Part shown: piece by piece, positions 1 to 5,114 of the stretch | Position numbering within the stretch: the stretch's first letter is position 1 | Layout of the letters: the number at the start of each line of letters is the position of its first letter | DNA from: an uncultured Lentisphaeria bacterium | Lineage (GTDB): Bacteria; Verrucomicrobiota; Lentisphaeria; JABSQK01; CAJWLW01 | Direction of reading: 5' to 3' | NCBI GenBank assembly: GCA_913042885.1 | Contig: CAJWLW010000343.1 | Coordinates: 1-5,114, forward strand | DNA length: 5,114 nucleotides | The notes under the pieces: model-generated | The model's input: only the letters and a program-made list of their open reading frames with translations | What the model was told of the DNA's origin: nothing | The model's database searches: none | Translations under genes and position numbers: made by a program

Positions 1-1
1 G

Positions 2-670
2 GCGATCAAGCTGCATCGGGTACAGGACGAATGCCGGGACCTTGGCATCGATGTGCTCACCTTCCGCCAACCGCAGACGTTCGACGGCCTCACCGATCAG
101 TCGCGGTACAAGACGCTGACAATCGCCGGCGAACTCGACAATTTCGATGCCCTGATCAACTTGCCCAAGCTCAAGGTGCATCAGCAGTTTGTTGTCTCTG
201 GGGCCACCAAGAATCTATATGGCTGCGTCACTGGAAATCGCAAATTTTTTCGTCACAATGTCTGCGCCAATGACCCAGTGCGCTTCGCCCACATGATCCT
301 GGCGAATGCCCGCCGTGCGGCGCCGGTGCTGAACATAGGCGATGGCATCATGGCGATGCACGTCAAGGGGCCGCGTGGCGGCGACTCATACCCGTTGCAG
401 CGCCTGATTGTCAGCGATGATTTCCTGACCCTGGACTGGCTGTTCTGCCGACTGATCGATCAGGATCCGATGGCAACACCATTGTTCGAAGCCCTTGGCG
501 CAGCAGCATGTGAGCGTCTCGCTGCCGATTGCAGTGCAGTGTTGGCCAGCGCAGCATTCGAGGTGGCACCGGAATTCGTGCCGTCATACCGCACCGACAT
601 CAGTTTCCGGCCGCAGCATATCCTGCGCAGCGTCTGGCGCTCGTTGATGTTCCGGCTGCACCGAGCGTGA
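2..670 (+). CDS. DUF362 domain protein, C-terminal part (5' end outside window)
   Basis: The reading frame is open from the left edge of the window, so the true start lies upstream; 222 residues are visible. The GTG at 53 is only an internal valine. The family signature is clear: INLPKLKVHQQF (about residues 53-64), followed by a stretch with GATKNLYGCVTGNRK, then a later block with IGDGIMAMHVKGPRGG. This is the usual order of conserved blocks in DUF362 proteins, and the protein ends where many members end, with a basic aromatic tail (SVWRSLMFRLHRA). No ferredoxin-type Cx2Cx2C cluster motif is visible in this part, although some DUF362 proteins carry one. The biochemical role of DUF362 is not well established, so no function is assigned. 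The gene converges with cdaR and is not part of the - strand units. Family assignment is confident; function is unknown. Confidence 0.88.
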   Translation, partial: AIKLHRVQDECRDLGIDVLTFRQPQTFDGLTDQSRYKTLTIAGELDNFDALINLPKLKVHQQFVVSGATKNLYGCVTGNRKFFRHNVCANDPVRFAHMILANARRAAPVLNIGDGIMAMHVKGPRGGDSYPLQRLIVSDDFLTLDWLFCRLIDQDPMATPLFEALGAAACERLAADCSAVLASAAFEVAPEFVPSYRTDISFRPQHILRSVWRSLMFRLHRA

Positions 671-791
671 CCGACCAGAATCTGTATTTTCTATTCTGCA
701 GTCGTCAACACGCGCAAATTTATAGCTGTATTACCAAGCCCCGTCGGGGCACCCAGAGCGACCGCGACATATTCACTGTCTCACCGCGCGG
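671..791. other. Convergent intergenic region, putative terminator zone
   Basis: This gap lies between the stop codons of the DUF362 gene (+) and cdaR (-). It has an AT-rich half next to the DUF362 stop and two inverted repeats towards cdaR, listed separately. I see no credible open reading frame or promoter in it. Convergent gaps like this normally hold terminators for both sides, which is an inference here because neither hairpin is followed by a clean T-run. Confidence 0.5.
738..750 (-). terminator. Possible terminator hairpin after cdaR
   Basis: A perfect 5-bp GC stem (GCCCC, 738-742, with GGGGC, 746-750) closes a 3-base loop. Read on the - strand it is followed by TTGGTAAT, a poor U-tract; read on the + strand it is followed by ACCCAGAG, with no U-tract. 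It is therefore more plausible as a weak end for the cdaA-cdaR transcript than for the DUF362 gene. The stem is short, so confidence is low. Confidence 0.35.
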
Positions 792-793
792 TC
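760..793. repeat. 7-bp inverted repeat overlapping the cdaR stop
   Basis: GACCGCG (760-766) and CGCGGTC (787-793) are perfect inverted copies with a 20-base spacer, and the right arm runs into the cdaR stop codon (792-794). The right arm is also part of a smaller palindrome, ACCGCGCGGT (783-792). It could form a second hairpin at the 3' end of the cdaR transcript, but the long spacer makes this uncertain. Confidence 0.35.
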
Positions 794-1748
794 ACGGCGT
801 TTTCTCTTTCATCCGCACGTTGGCTTTGATGAAGCGCGGGGTGACCTCGAGGACGCGGCAGTCTTTGGCTTCGGTGAACTCAACCAAAACGGGTAGACGG
901 ACCTGGTCGGCGCTGTGTACGACCGACAGGTCGATATAGGGTTGTATCGAGGCGCGCAACAGCACATCGAGCGTCGATGTCGGCCCTTCGATGAGAACTT
1001 TGATTTTTGCATCGGGCGGATCCAGCGCCGTTACCTCGATGGGGCTGCCGATCGCATGCAAGACATGGACGTTGAGGTTTTCAAACTCCTTCGTTTCCAG
1101 ACGCCGGTAGAATTCCACGACGACAGTGACTGTCAGCGGATTGACGGTGACTTGTGGCGGCGGCACCAGAGCAACCTCTTTTTTTAACTCGCGATCGCGA
1201 GGCGTTTCAGCGCTTAATCGGATCGGCTCCGTTTCGATTTCGTCGATTTGGTCAATCAGGTGTTTCGGCCCGGAGATATTGGCGTTGTTCGGATGGATGC
1301 GGACGTTGCGGCCGAACTGTCTGGCCAGCTCGCCTTCGAACTTATAGGCAATCGGTCGCTCGGCATCTTCAAGTTGATCGATCATCACGTCGATGGTCGA
1401 CGGTTCAATCTCGACCAGGCTGATGCCGGCAGGCAGCACAACGTTGCGCGAGCGCAATTCGATATTATGACGCCGGTCGTTAATCTCCACCACATGTGCC
1501 TCGACGCGGATATCGGCTGAGGTGATGTTGGGAACCCGGCGTCTGGAGCCGCGCACGGTGACGCGCACGCGCAACCGTTCCTGCTCAAGCATGATCAGAT
1601 CGGGCGAGGTTGTGACACGCACGGTGACGTCCCGGAGGGTCGAGGTTACCTGCAACTGCTGGTGCACCGTCACCCAGATGATGCCGGCCATAAAGACCGC
1701 CACCAGTTTCCGGCTCCAGTCGCGCTTGATGAATTCAGGCAGTCGCAT
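792..1748 (-). CDS. cdaR: YbbR-domain protein, CdaR-like regulator of diadenylate cyclase
   Basis: This 318-residue protein has a short basic N-terminus and one membrane segment (about residues 13-30, LVAVFMAGIIWVTVH), followed by an entirely extracytoplasmic beta-rich region. About three YbbR-like repeats can be seen, near residues 34-123, 132-213 and 221-313, each with alternating V/I strands and a pattern such as ISGPKHLID or VLIEGPTSTLDVL. Firmicute CdaR usually has four repeats, so this one is somewhat shorter. CdaR proteins bind CdaA at the membrane and modulate c-di-AMP synthesis. The ATG at 1748 is chosen because it lies 4 bp after the cdaA stop and directly precedes the membrane segment; an in-frame start at 1823 would add 25 non-family residues inside cdaA. 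A weak purine-rich stretch (GGAATAGAG) precedes the start, consistent with translational coupling to cdaA. Identity rests on both the domain and the neighbour; direct sequence similarity in YbbR proteins is low. Confidence 0.85.
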   Translation of the reverse strand: MRLPEFIKRDWSRKLVAVFMAGIIWVTVHQQLQVTSTLRDVTVRVTTSPDLIMLEQERLRVRVTVRGSRRRVPNITSADIRVEAHVVEINDRRHNIELRSRNVVLPAGISLVEIEPSTIDVMIDQLEDAERPIAYKFEGELARQFGRNVRIHPNNANISGPKHLIDQIDEIETEPIRLSAETPRDRELKKEVALVPPPQVTVNPLTVTVVVEFYRRLETKEFENLNVHVLHAIGSPIEVTALDPPDAKIKVLIEGPTSTLDVLLRASIQPYIDLSVVHSADQVRLPVLVEFTEAKDCRVLEVTPRFIKANVRMKEKTP

Positions 1749-1752
1749 CGCT

Positions 1753-2625
1753 CTATTCCGTTGGGGGCTCGGTGTCGTCCGGGTTCTCCGGGTTGGCCAC
1801 GACATCCTTGACTTTCTCAACACCTTTGCTCAAAAGCCCCTTCGTGCTGTGGTGACCTTTGACCAGATAGTTGGTCAGGTGGCGACGCAGCCGGTCGGTT
1901 TCGACATTCTGCACCAAGCGGCCCATGTGCGCCAGACCGACGGACTGCGTTTCCTCCGAAACAACAATCACGACGGCATCGGTTTCTTCGGTAATGCCGA
2001 CGCTGGCGCGATGGCGGGTGCCCAGGCCGCGGCTCAGCTGCGAGTGGGTCAGCGGCAGGAAGCAGCCGGCGGCGACAATATTGGCGTTGCGGATGATCAC
2101 GGCGCCGTCGTGCAGCGGGCTGTTCGGATAGAAAATGGTCGACAGCAGCTCGGGCGTCAGCCGGGCATCTATGCGGGTCCCTCCCTCGACGATCTGACGC
2201 ATGCCGATGTTACGTTCGACGACGATCAGCGCACCAATGCCTTTCTTCGACAAATGGAAAGCAGCGTCCGTGAGCGCATCAACAATTTCCGTACGCCGAT
2301 CATCGCTGCGCCACAGCCGATAAGGGTTGCTGCCGATCTCTGCAAAGGCCCGCCGCAGCTCGGGATGAAAGACAATAATCAGTCCGAACGCCAGCAGCGC
2401 CGGCAGTTTCTCCAGCAGCCACCGCAATTCCTCGAGCCCCAGTGCAGTGGCGAGAAACCAGCCGACGAAGATGATAATGACGATACCGATCAGGGCAACT
2501 TCTGCACGCGTGCCCCGAAAAAAAAGCAGCGCGATGTACAGAAGCATCGACAGCAGCCCGATCTGGATGATCATCTGCAGCAGGCTTTGGGCTACAGGCC
2601 ACTTGTCCATCAGGTATTCAAGCAT
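1753..2625 (-). CDS. cdaA: Membrane diadenylate cyclase (c-di-AMP synthase) CdaA
   Basis: This 290-residue enzyme condenses two ATP into cyclic di-AMP at the cytoplasmic membrane. Three N-terminal membrane segments are visible (about residues 12-35, 43-60 and 68-87), with the family-typical FRGTRAEVALIGI stretch after the first and FHPELRRAFAEIG after the third. The DisA_N catalytic domain follows (about 100-255) with both signature motifs intact: DGA at 173-175 (in LHDGAVII), providing the metal-binding aspartate, and RHR at 204-206 (in GTRHRAS), which contacts the nucleotide. An active enzyme is therefore expected. The last 30 or so residues are a polar, acidic, probably disordered tail. 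The ATG at 2625 is chosen because the first membrane helix follows it at normal distance; a GGAG lies 12 bases upstream, which is rather far. TTG at 2658 would add 11 residues with no ribosome binding site, and ATG at 2610 is possible. It is followed after 4 bp by cdaR. Confidence 0.94.
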   Translation of the reverse strand: MLEYLMDKWPVAQSLLQMIIQIGLLSMLLYIALLFFRGTRAEVALIGIVIIIFVGWFLATALGLEELRWLLEKLPALLAFGLIIVFHPELRRAFAEIGSNPYRLWRSDDRRTEIVDALTDAAFHLSKKGIGALIVVERNIGMRQIVEGGTRIDARLTPELLSTIFYPNSPLHDGAVIIRNANIVAAGCFLPLTHSQLSRGLGTRHRASVGITEETDAVVIVVSEETQSVGLAHMGRLVQNVETDRLRRHLTNYLVKGHHSTKGLLSKGVEKVKDVVANPENPDDTEPPTE

Positions 2626-2684
2626 GTACCCGTGTCGCTCCGGAGTTCTGGTTAACAACCGCGTCGAGGCGACGGCGTCATGGT

Positions 2685-2716
2685 ATCATAATGGACCCGG
2701 GATGCCGACTTGTCAA
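2685..2716 (-). promoter_or_regulatory. Putative sigma70-type promoter for cdaA-cdaR
   Basis: On the - strand a perfect -35 box TTGACA (2716-2711) lies 10 bases beyond the stop codon of the hybrid regulator gene. Two overlapping -10 candidates follow: CATTAT (2693-2688) at the ideal 17-base spacing with 4 of 6 consensus bases, and TATGAT (2690-2685) with 5 of 6 bases but a 20-base spacing. Transcription would start near 2678, leaving an untranslated leader of about 50 bases before cdaA. This would let cdaA-cdaR be expressed independently of the upstream signalling genes. Confidence 0.5.
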
Positions 2717-2725
2717 TGATACAGG

Positions 2726-4318
2726 TCAACCGACCGGTAGAATAATCTCGATCGACGTGCCGGTGTCGGGCGACGAATTGCAACTGATCTCGCCACCGTG
2801 GTTGTCGACAATCTGTTTGGCAATCGTGGCGCCGAGGCCGTTGCGGTCGCCGCAGGTGTAGAACGCGTCGAACAGGTGCTCACTGGTCTCGGCGTCGAGG
2901 CCGAGACCGGAATCGGTGACGGCGAGATGGATGCGTGTTTCGTCATCGAGATAGGCGGCGGTTATACTGATGTCACGCTGCTCACTGCCACCTACATCAA
3001 CTGCACCAGCGGCGTTTCTCAGCAGTTCACGCAGGGCGCGCACGATCATCGGGCCGTCGCAATCGATTATGACGCGGGGCGCGACAGTGCTGCGAAGATG
3101 GACGCCGGCGTCGTCGATGACCTGGCGCTCGCCCTCGATCGCCTGGGAGACCAGTTCGGCGACCGAATGCCGCATGCGGCTCGGCTTCTCGGCATGTCCG
3201 CTGCAATAACTTTCGATTCCTTCGGTCAGCGCCAGGGCTTCTTCGATCCTTGCCTGCACATCCCCGTACAAGGTGTTCATTGGGGTGTCCGCAGACGTCT
3301 CGCTGGCGTCTTTGAGCTGGTCACGGGTTGCCTGCAGGCTGTCGACAACACGACGCACCGCGGTGCCCACCGCCCTGATGACGCCGTGGTTGCTGCTCTG
3401 ATGCAGGAGGAAGGATATTTTCAGCACGTCGCGGGCGGATTCGGACAGAATCTCGAGAAATGGATTCAGTTGTTCGTACGGAAACTCGATCGACTTTCGT
3501 GGGATAAACACGAAGCCGTCGAACTCGCCAGCCTGCAGGGGAAGGTACGCCGATCCGTTTTTCTCGTCGGTAACCAGTTGGCTATTGTGGTCGCTGCCGA
3601 GCTTGCGGACGAGTTTTTCGTCGCGGCTGCTGGCAACGGCGCAGATTTCGACCTGGTCGTCAATGCGGCGCCCCATGATACCGGACTCGGTATCGAGGAA
3701 GGCGAGAAAGGCATCGAGCACGGTGCGGTACGTGTCGTTCAGACTGGTGTACTTGCTGTGGGTCAGAAAGGAGTTCTCGCGCAACAGCCGGTTGGTCAGG
3801 ATAAGCCGGTCTTTCTCGCGGCGATTGATGTTCCAGTTTTCCGTCATCGCAAATGCCAGCTGCCGGATTTCCTCGGGATGAAACGGTTTCTTGAGGTACA
3901 GCAGCTTCTCCGGGTCACCGACATGCTCAACAATCTCCTGCTGTTCGTAGTCGGCATAAGCAGTCATGATGACGATCTGAATTTCCTTATCGATGCTGCG
4001 GACGCGCTGGGCAGTTTCAAGCCCGTTCCAACCCGGTGGCATGCGCATATCGAGGAACATCAGGGCGTAAGGTTCGTTGCGCGTAAACGAATCCTTGACC
4101 ATCTCGTAGGCGCTCTTGCCCTGGTGGGCAGCATCGATCTCGTACGTCACCCGCTGGCCGTTGTCGGCAGGATCCTTGTCGGGGGATATGCGGTTTCTGA
4201 TCTGCTGAATCAGCGAACTTGTCTCGGACTTGGAATCACTATGGCTGAGCAGCCGTGAGAGCTGCTTGCGCAGGTCCTCCCGATCATCGACGATCAGAAT
4301 TCTCCGGTTCATTTTCAT
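2726..4318 (-). CDS. Response regulator receiver fused to GAF-like region and HATPase domain
   Basis: This protein has 530 residues. An N-terminal receiver (about 1-160) has all key residues: acidic pair D11/D12, phosphoacceptor D90 (ALMFLDMRMPPGWNG), T119 (VIMTAYAD) and K144 (LYLKKPF). A coiled linker (160-190) and a GAF-like region (about 190-300) follow. Residues 305-375 sit where a kinase dimerisation domain would be, but AVGTAVRRVVDSLQ shows no histidine at the expected spot. The C-terminal HATPase fold (about 385-528) keeps the N box (ELLRNAAGAV, N435), DSGLG (469-473), the F box (LFDAFYT) and a GLGATIAK lid. It could be a receiver-controlled ATPase or pseudokinase partner of the upstream kinase; output and target are unknown. 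ATG at 4318 (or 4312) places the receiver directly at the N-terminus. GTG at 4375 has AGGAG close upstream but adds 19 basic residues encoded by a palindromic repeat, so it is less likely. Confidence 0.85.
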   Translation of the reverse strand: MKMNRRILIVDDREDLRKQLSRLLSHSDSKSETSSLIQQIRNRISPDKDPADNGQRVTYEIDAAHQGKSAYEMVKDSFTRNEPYALMFLDMRMPPGWNGLETAQRVRSIDKEIQIVIMTAYADYEQQEIVEHVGDPEKLLYLKKPFHPEEIRQLAFAMTENWNINRREKDRLILTNRLLRENSFLTHSKYTSLNDTYRTVLDAFLAFLDTESGIMGRRIDDQVEICAVASSRDEKLVRKLGSDHNSQLVTDEKNGSAYLPLQAGEFDGFVFIPRKSIEFPYEQLNPFLEILSESARDVLKISFLLHQSSNHGVIRAVGTAVRRVVDSLQATRDQLKDASETSADTPMNTLYGDVQARIEEALALTEGIESYCSGHAEKPSRMRHSVAELVSQAIEGERQVIDDAGVHLRSTVAPRVIIDCDGPMIVRALRELLRNAAGAVDVGGSEQRDISITAAYLDDETRIHLAVTDSGLGLDAETSEHLFDAFYTCGDRNGLGATIAKQIVDNHGGEISCNSSPDTGTSIEIILPVG

Positions 4319-4333
4319 AGGTCGAAAGTCTGT

Positions 4334-4385
4334 CCTGTACGGTCGTCGAAATCCAGCTGCGAGCATCCGCAGCACAGGCTCCTAC
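4334..4385 (-). repeat. REP-like palindromic element between kinase and hybrid regulator
   Basis: Read on the - strand, GTAGGAG (4385-4379) is followed by a nested palindrome. The inner perfect 6-bp stem is GCTGCG/CGCAGC (4373-4368 with 4361-4356) with a 6-base loop, and an outer 5-bp pair CCTGT/ACAGG (4378-4374 with 4338-4334) encloses it. A short GTAG or GGAG head followed by an imperfect hairpin is the known form of bacterial REP elements. Only one copy is in the window, so repetition in the genome is inferred. It could instead be a structured leader of the downstream gene. Confidence 0.4.
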
Positions 4386-4424
4386 CATACTTTGTTGATC
4401 TGAATCTGATAGTGTAGGAAAAAA

Positions 4425-5114
4425 TCATGCGTCGTGCAAATATATTGTGAATGTTGCGCCTTGATTCAATTCCGCTGTGACTTCGACGCGGCCCCCGATC
4501 TCTTCGATCGCGTGTTTGCAGTAATGCAGACCGACGCCACTGCCGGCGGTTCTGGTAGTGAACCCGTAGTCGAAAATCTTTGGCAGAGCGGCAGCGTCGA
4601 TACCGACGCCATTGTCGCGCACTCGGGCGAGAACATATCCTTTCTCCATGCCGGTGGACAGCCAGATGTGGCGGTCGCGGTTCTCCACAGGTGCCAATGC
4701 ATGGATCGCGTTGCGCACCAGGTTGGTGAAAACCTGGACCAGGACGGCACCGTCGATCAGCAATTCGTCGGTCTCCTCAAACTCTCGATGCAGTTCAATG
4801 GAATCGCGTCGCAGGGCTGCAGCCATGAGCGTGGCAGCATTTTCCATGGCGATAGTGATCGGCTGCCGCTCGCAGCGGCCGAAGCCTTTCCCGAGCTGGC
4901 GGTGGATATCGAGAATCTCGCTGACATGCTGCAGTTGTAAGCACAGATGTTCGAGGGTGCCGCTGATCTGCTTCAGTTGCTTGCGATGGTCGTTGAGCAG
5001 GGCATCGATCGATTCAAGCAGGTGCCGACCTTTTTCGTCCCGCCCCAGAAATTCCGCGATATCGCCGGTTGCCGCGTGATCGCACAGCGTCGGCAGCAGC
5101 TCGCCAAGAATCAG
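4425..5114 (-). CDS. Sensor histidine kinase, C-terminal part (5' end outside window)
   Basis: The frame is open to the right edge of the window, giving 229 visible residues; the ATG at 4847 is internal. Residues 1-75 are helical (EFLGRDEKGRHLLESIDALL, then a stretch ending QHVSEILDIHRQ) and match the linker that follows the dimerisation helices in a family of PAS-type histidine kinases, so the phosphoacceptor histidine should lie just outside the window. The HATPase domain (about 90-227) is complete: N box FTNLVRNAIHALAP (N135), DNGVGID (167-173), F box KIFDYGFTTR, and lid GSGVGLHYCKHAIEEIGG. It should bind ATP and autophosphorylate, and then pass phosphate to a receiver, most simply D90 of the hybrid encoded 106 bp downstream on the same strand. 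The sensed signal cannot be seen. After its stop comes a T6 run without a convincing preceding hairpin, so read-through into the hybrid gene is likely. Confidence 0.9.
   Translation of the reverse strand: MILGELLPTLCDHAATGDIAEFLGRDEKGRHLLESIDALLNDHRKQLKQISGTLEHLCLQLQHVSEILDIHRQLGKGFGRCERQPITIAMENAATLMAAALRRDSIELHREFEETDELLIDGAVLVQVFTNLVRNAIHALAPVENRDRHIWLSTGMEKGYVLARVRDNGVGIDAAALPKIFDYGFTTRTAGSGVGLHYCKHAIEEIGGRVEVTAELNQGATFTIYLHDA

Noticed and set aside
452..463. 12-bp palindrome CTGATCGATCAG as a possible operator
   Set aside because: It sits deep inside the DUF362 coding sequence, encodes ordinary residues (LIDQ region), and has no promoter nearby.
1749..1823. N-terminal extension of cdaR from the in-frame start at 1823
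   Set aside because: The 25 extra residues (Arg, Thr and Pro rich) lie inside the end of cdaA and precede the natural basic and membrane start; ATG at 1748 fits the gene junction.
1522..2655. 377-codon open frame on the + strand opposite cdaA and the start of cdaR
   Set aside because: It is antisense to cdaA, whose membrane segments and DGA and RHR motifs are unmistakable. The translation is rich in Arg and Gln with no family pattern.
2798..4258. 486-codon open frame on the + strand opposite the hybrid regulator gene
   Set aside because: It lies wholly antisense to a gene with clear receiver and HATPase motifs, has no recognisable domain, and is the kind of shadow frame that GC-rich codon use produces.
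4319..4375. N-terminal extension of the hybrid regulator from GTG at 4375 with a nearby AGGAG
   Set aside because: AGGAG is only 3 bases from the GTG, which is too close, and the added 19 residues are encoded by the palindromic repeat and are not receiver sequence. It is not fully excluded.
4425..4847. Separate 140-residue HATPase protein starting at ATG 4847
   Set aside because: The same frame continues without a stop to the window edge, and the upstream residues match the helical linker of the kinase family, so this is the C-terminus of a larger kinase.

Overview
The window is bacterial chromosome of moderately high GC content with tightly packed genes. It holds five protein genes, two of them cut by the window edges. 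I see no tRNA, rRNA, insertion sequence or CRISPR array. The taxon cannot be fixed from this sequence. The signalling proteins resemble families common in Gram-negative bacteria, and a membrane diadenylate cyclase paired with a YbbR protein points to a lineage that uses c-di-AMP.

Layout. On the + strand, positions 2-670 hold the C-terminal part of a DUF362 protein. It converges with everything else, which is on the - strand. A 121-bp gap (671-791) between the convergent genes holds two inverted repeats that could stop transcription. Reading the - strand in its direction of transcription (right to left): the C-terminal part of a sensor histidine kinase (5114-4425); a 106-bp gap with a REP-like palindrome; a response-regulator/ATPase hybrid (4318-2726); a 97-bp gap with a sigma70-like promoter; cdaA, a membrane diadenylate cyclase (2625-1753); and cdaR, its YbbR-domain partner (1748-792).

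Function. cdaA and cdaR are separated by only 4 bp and should be one transcription unit, probably started from the promoter just after the hybrid gene's stop codon. CdaA makes c-di-AMP from two ATP at the membrane, and CdaR is the known type of extracytoplasmic regulator of CdaA. Unlike the classical cdaA-cdaR-glmM arrangement, no glmM follows, because the next gene is convergent. The kinase and hybrid regulator look like a two-component or phosphorelay pair. Any link from this pair to c-di-AMP rests only on adjacency.

The most unusual item is the hybrid regulator. It has an intact but enlarged receiver domain, a GAF-like middle and an intact HATPase fold, but it appears to lack the phosphoacceptor histidine. 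Nothing here amounts to a clearly new system.
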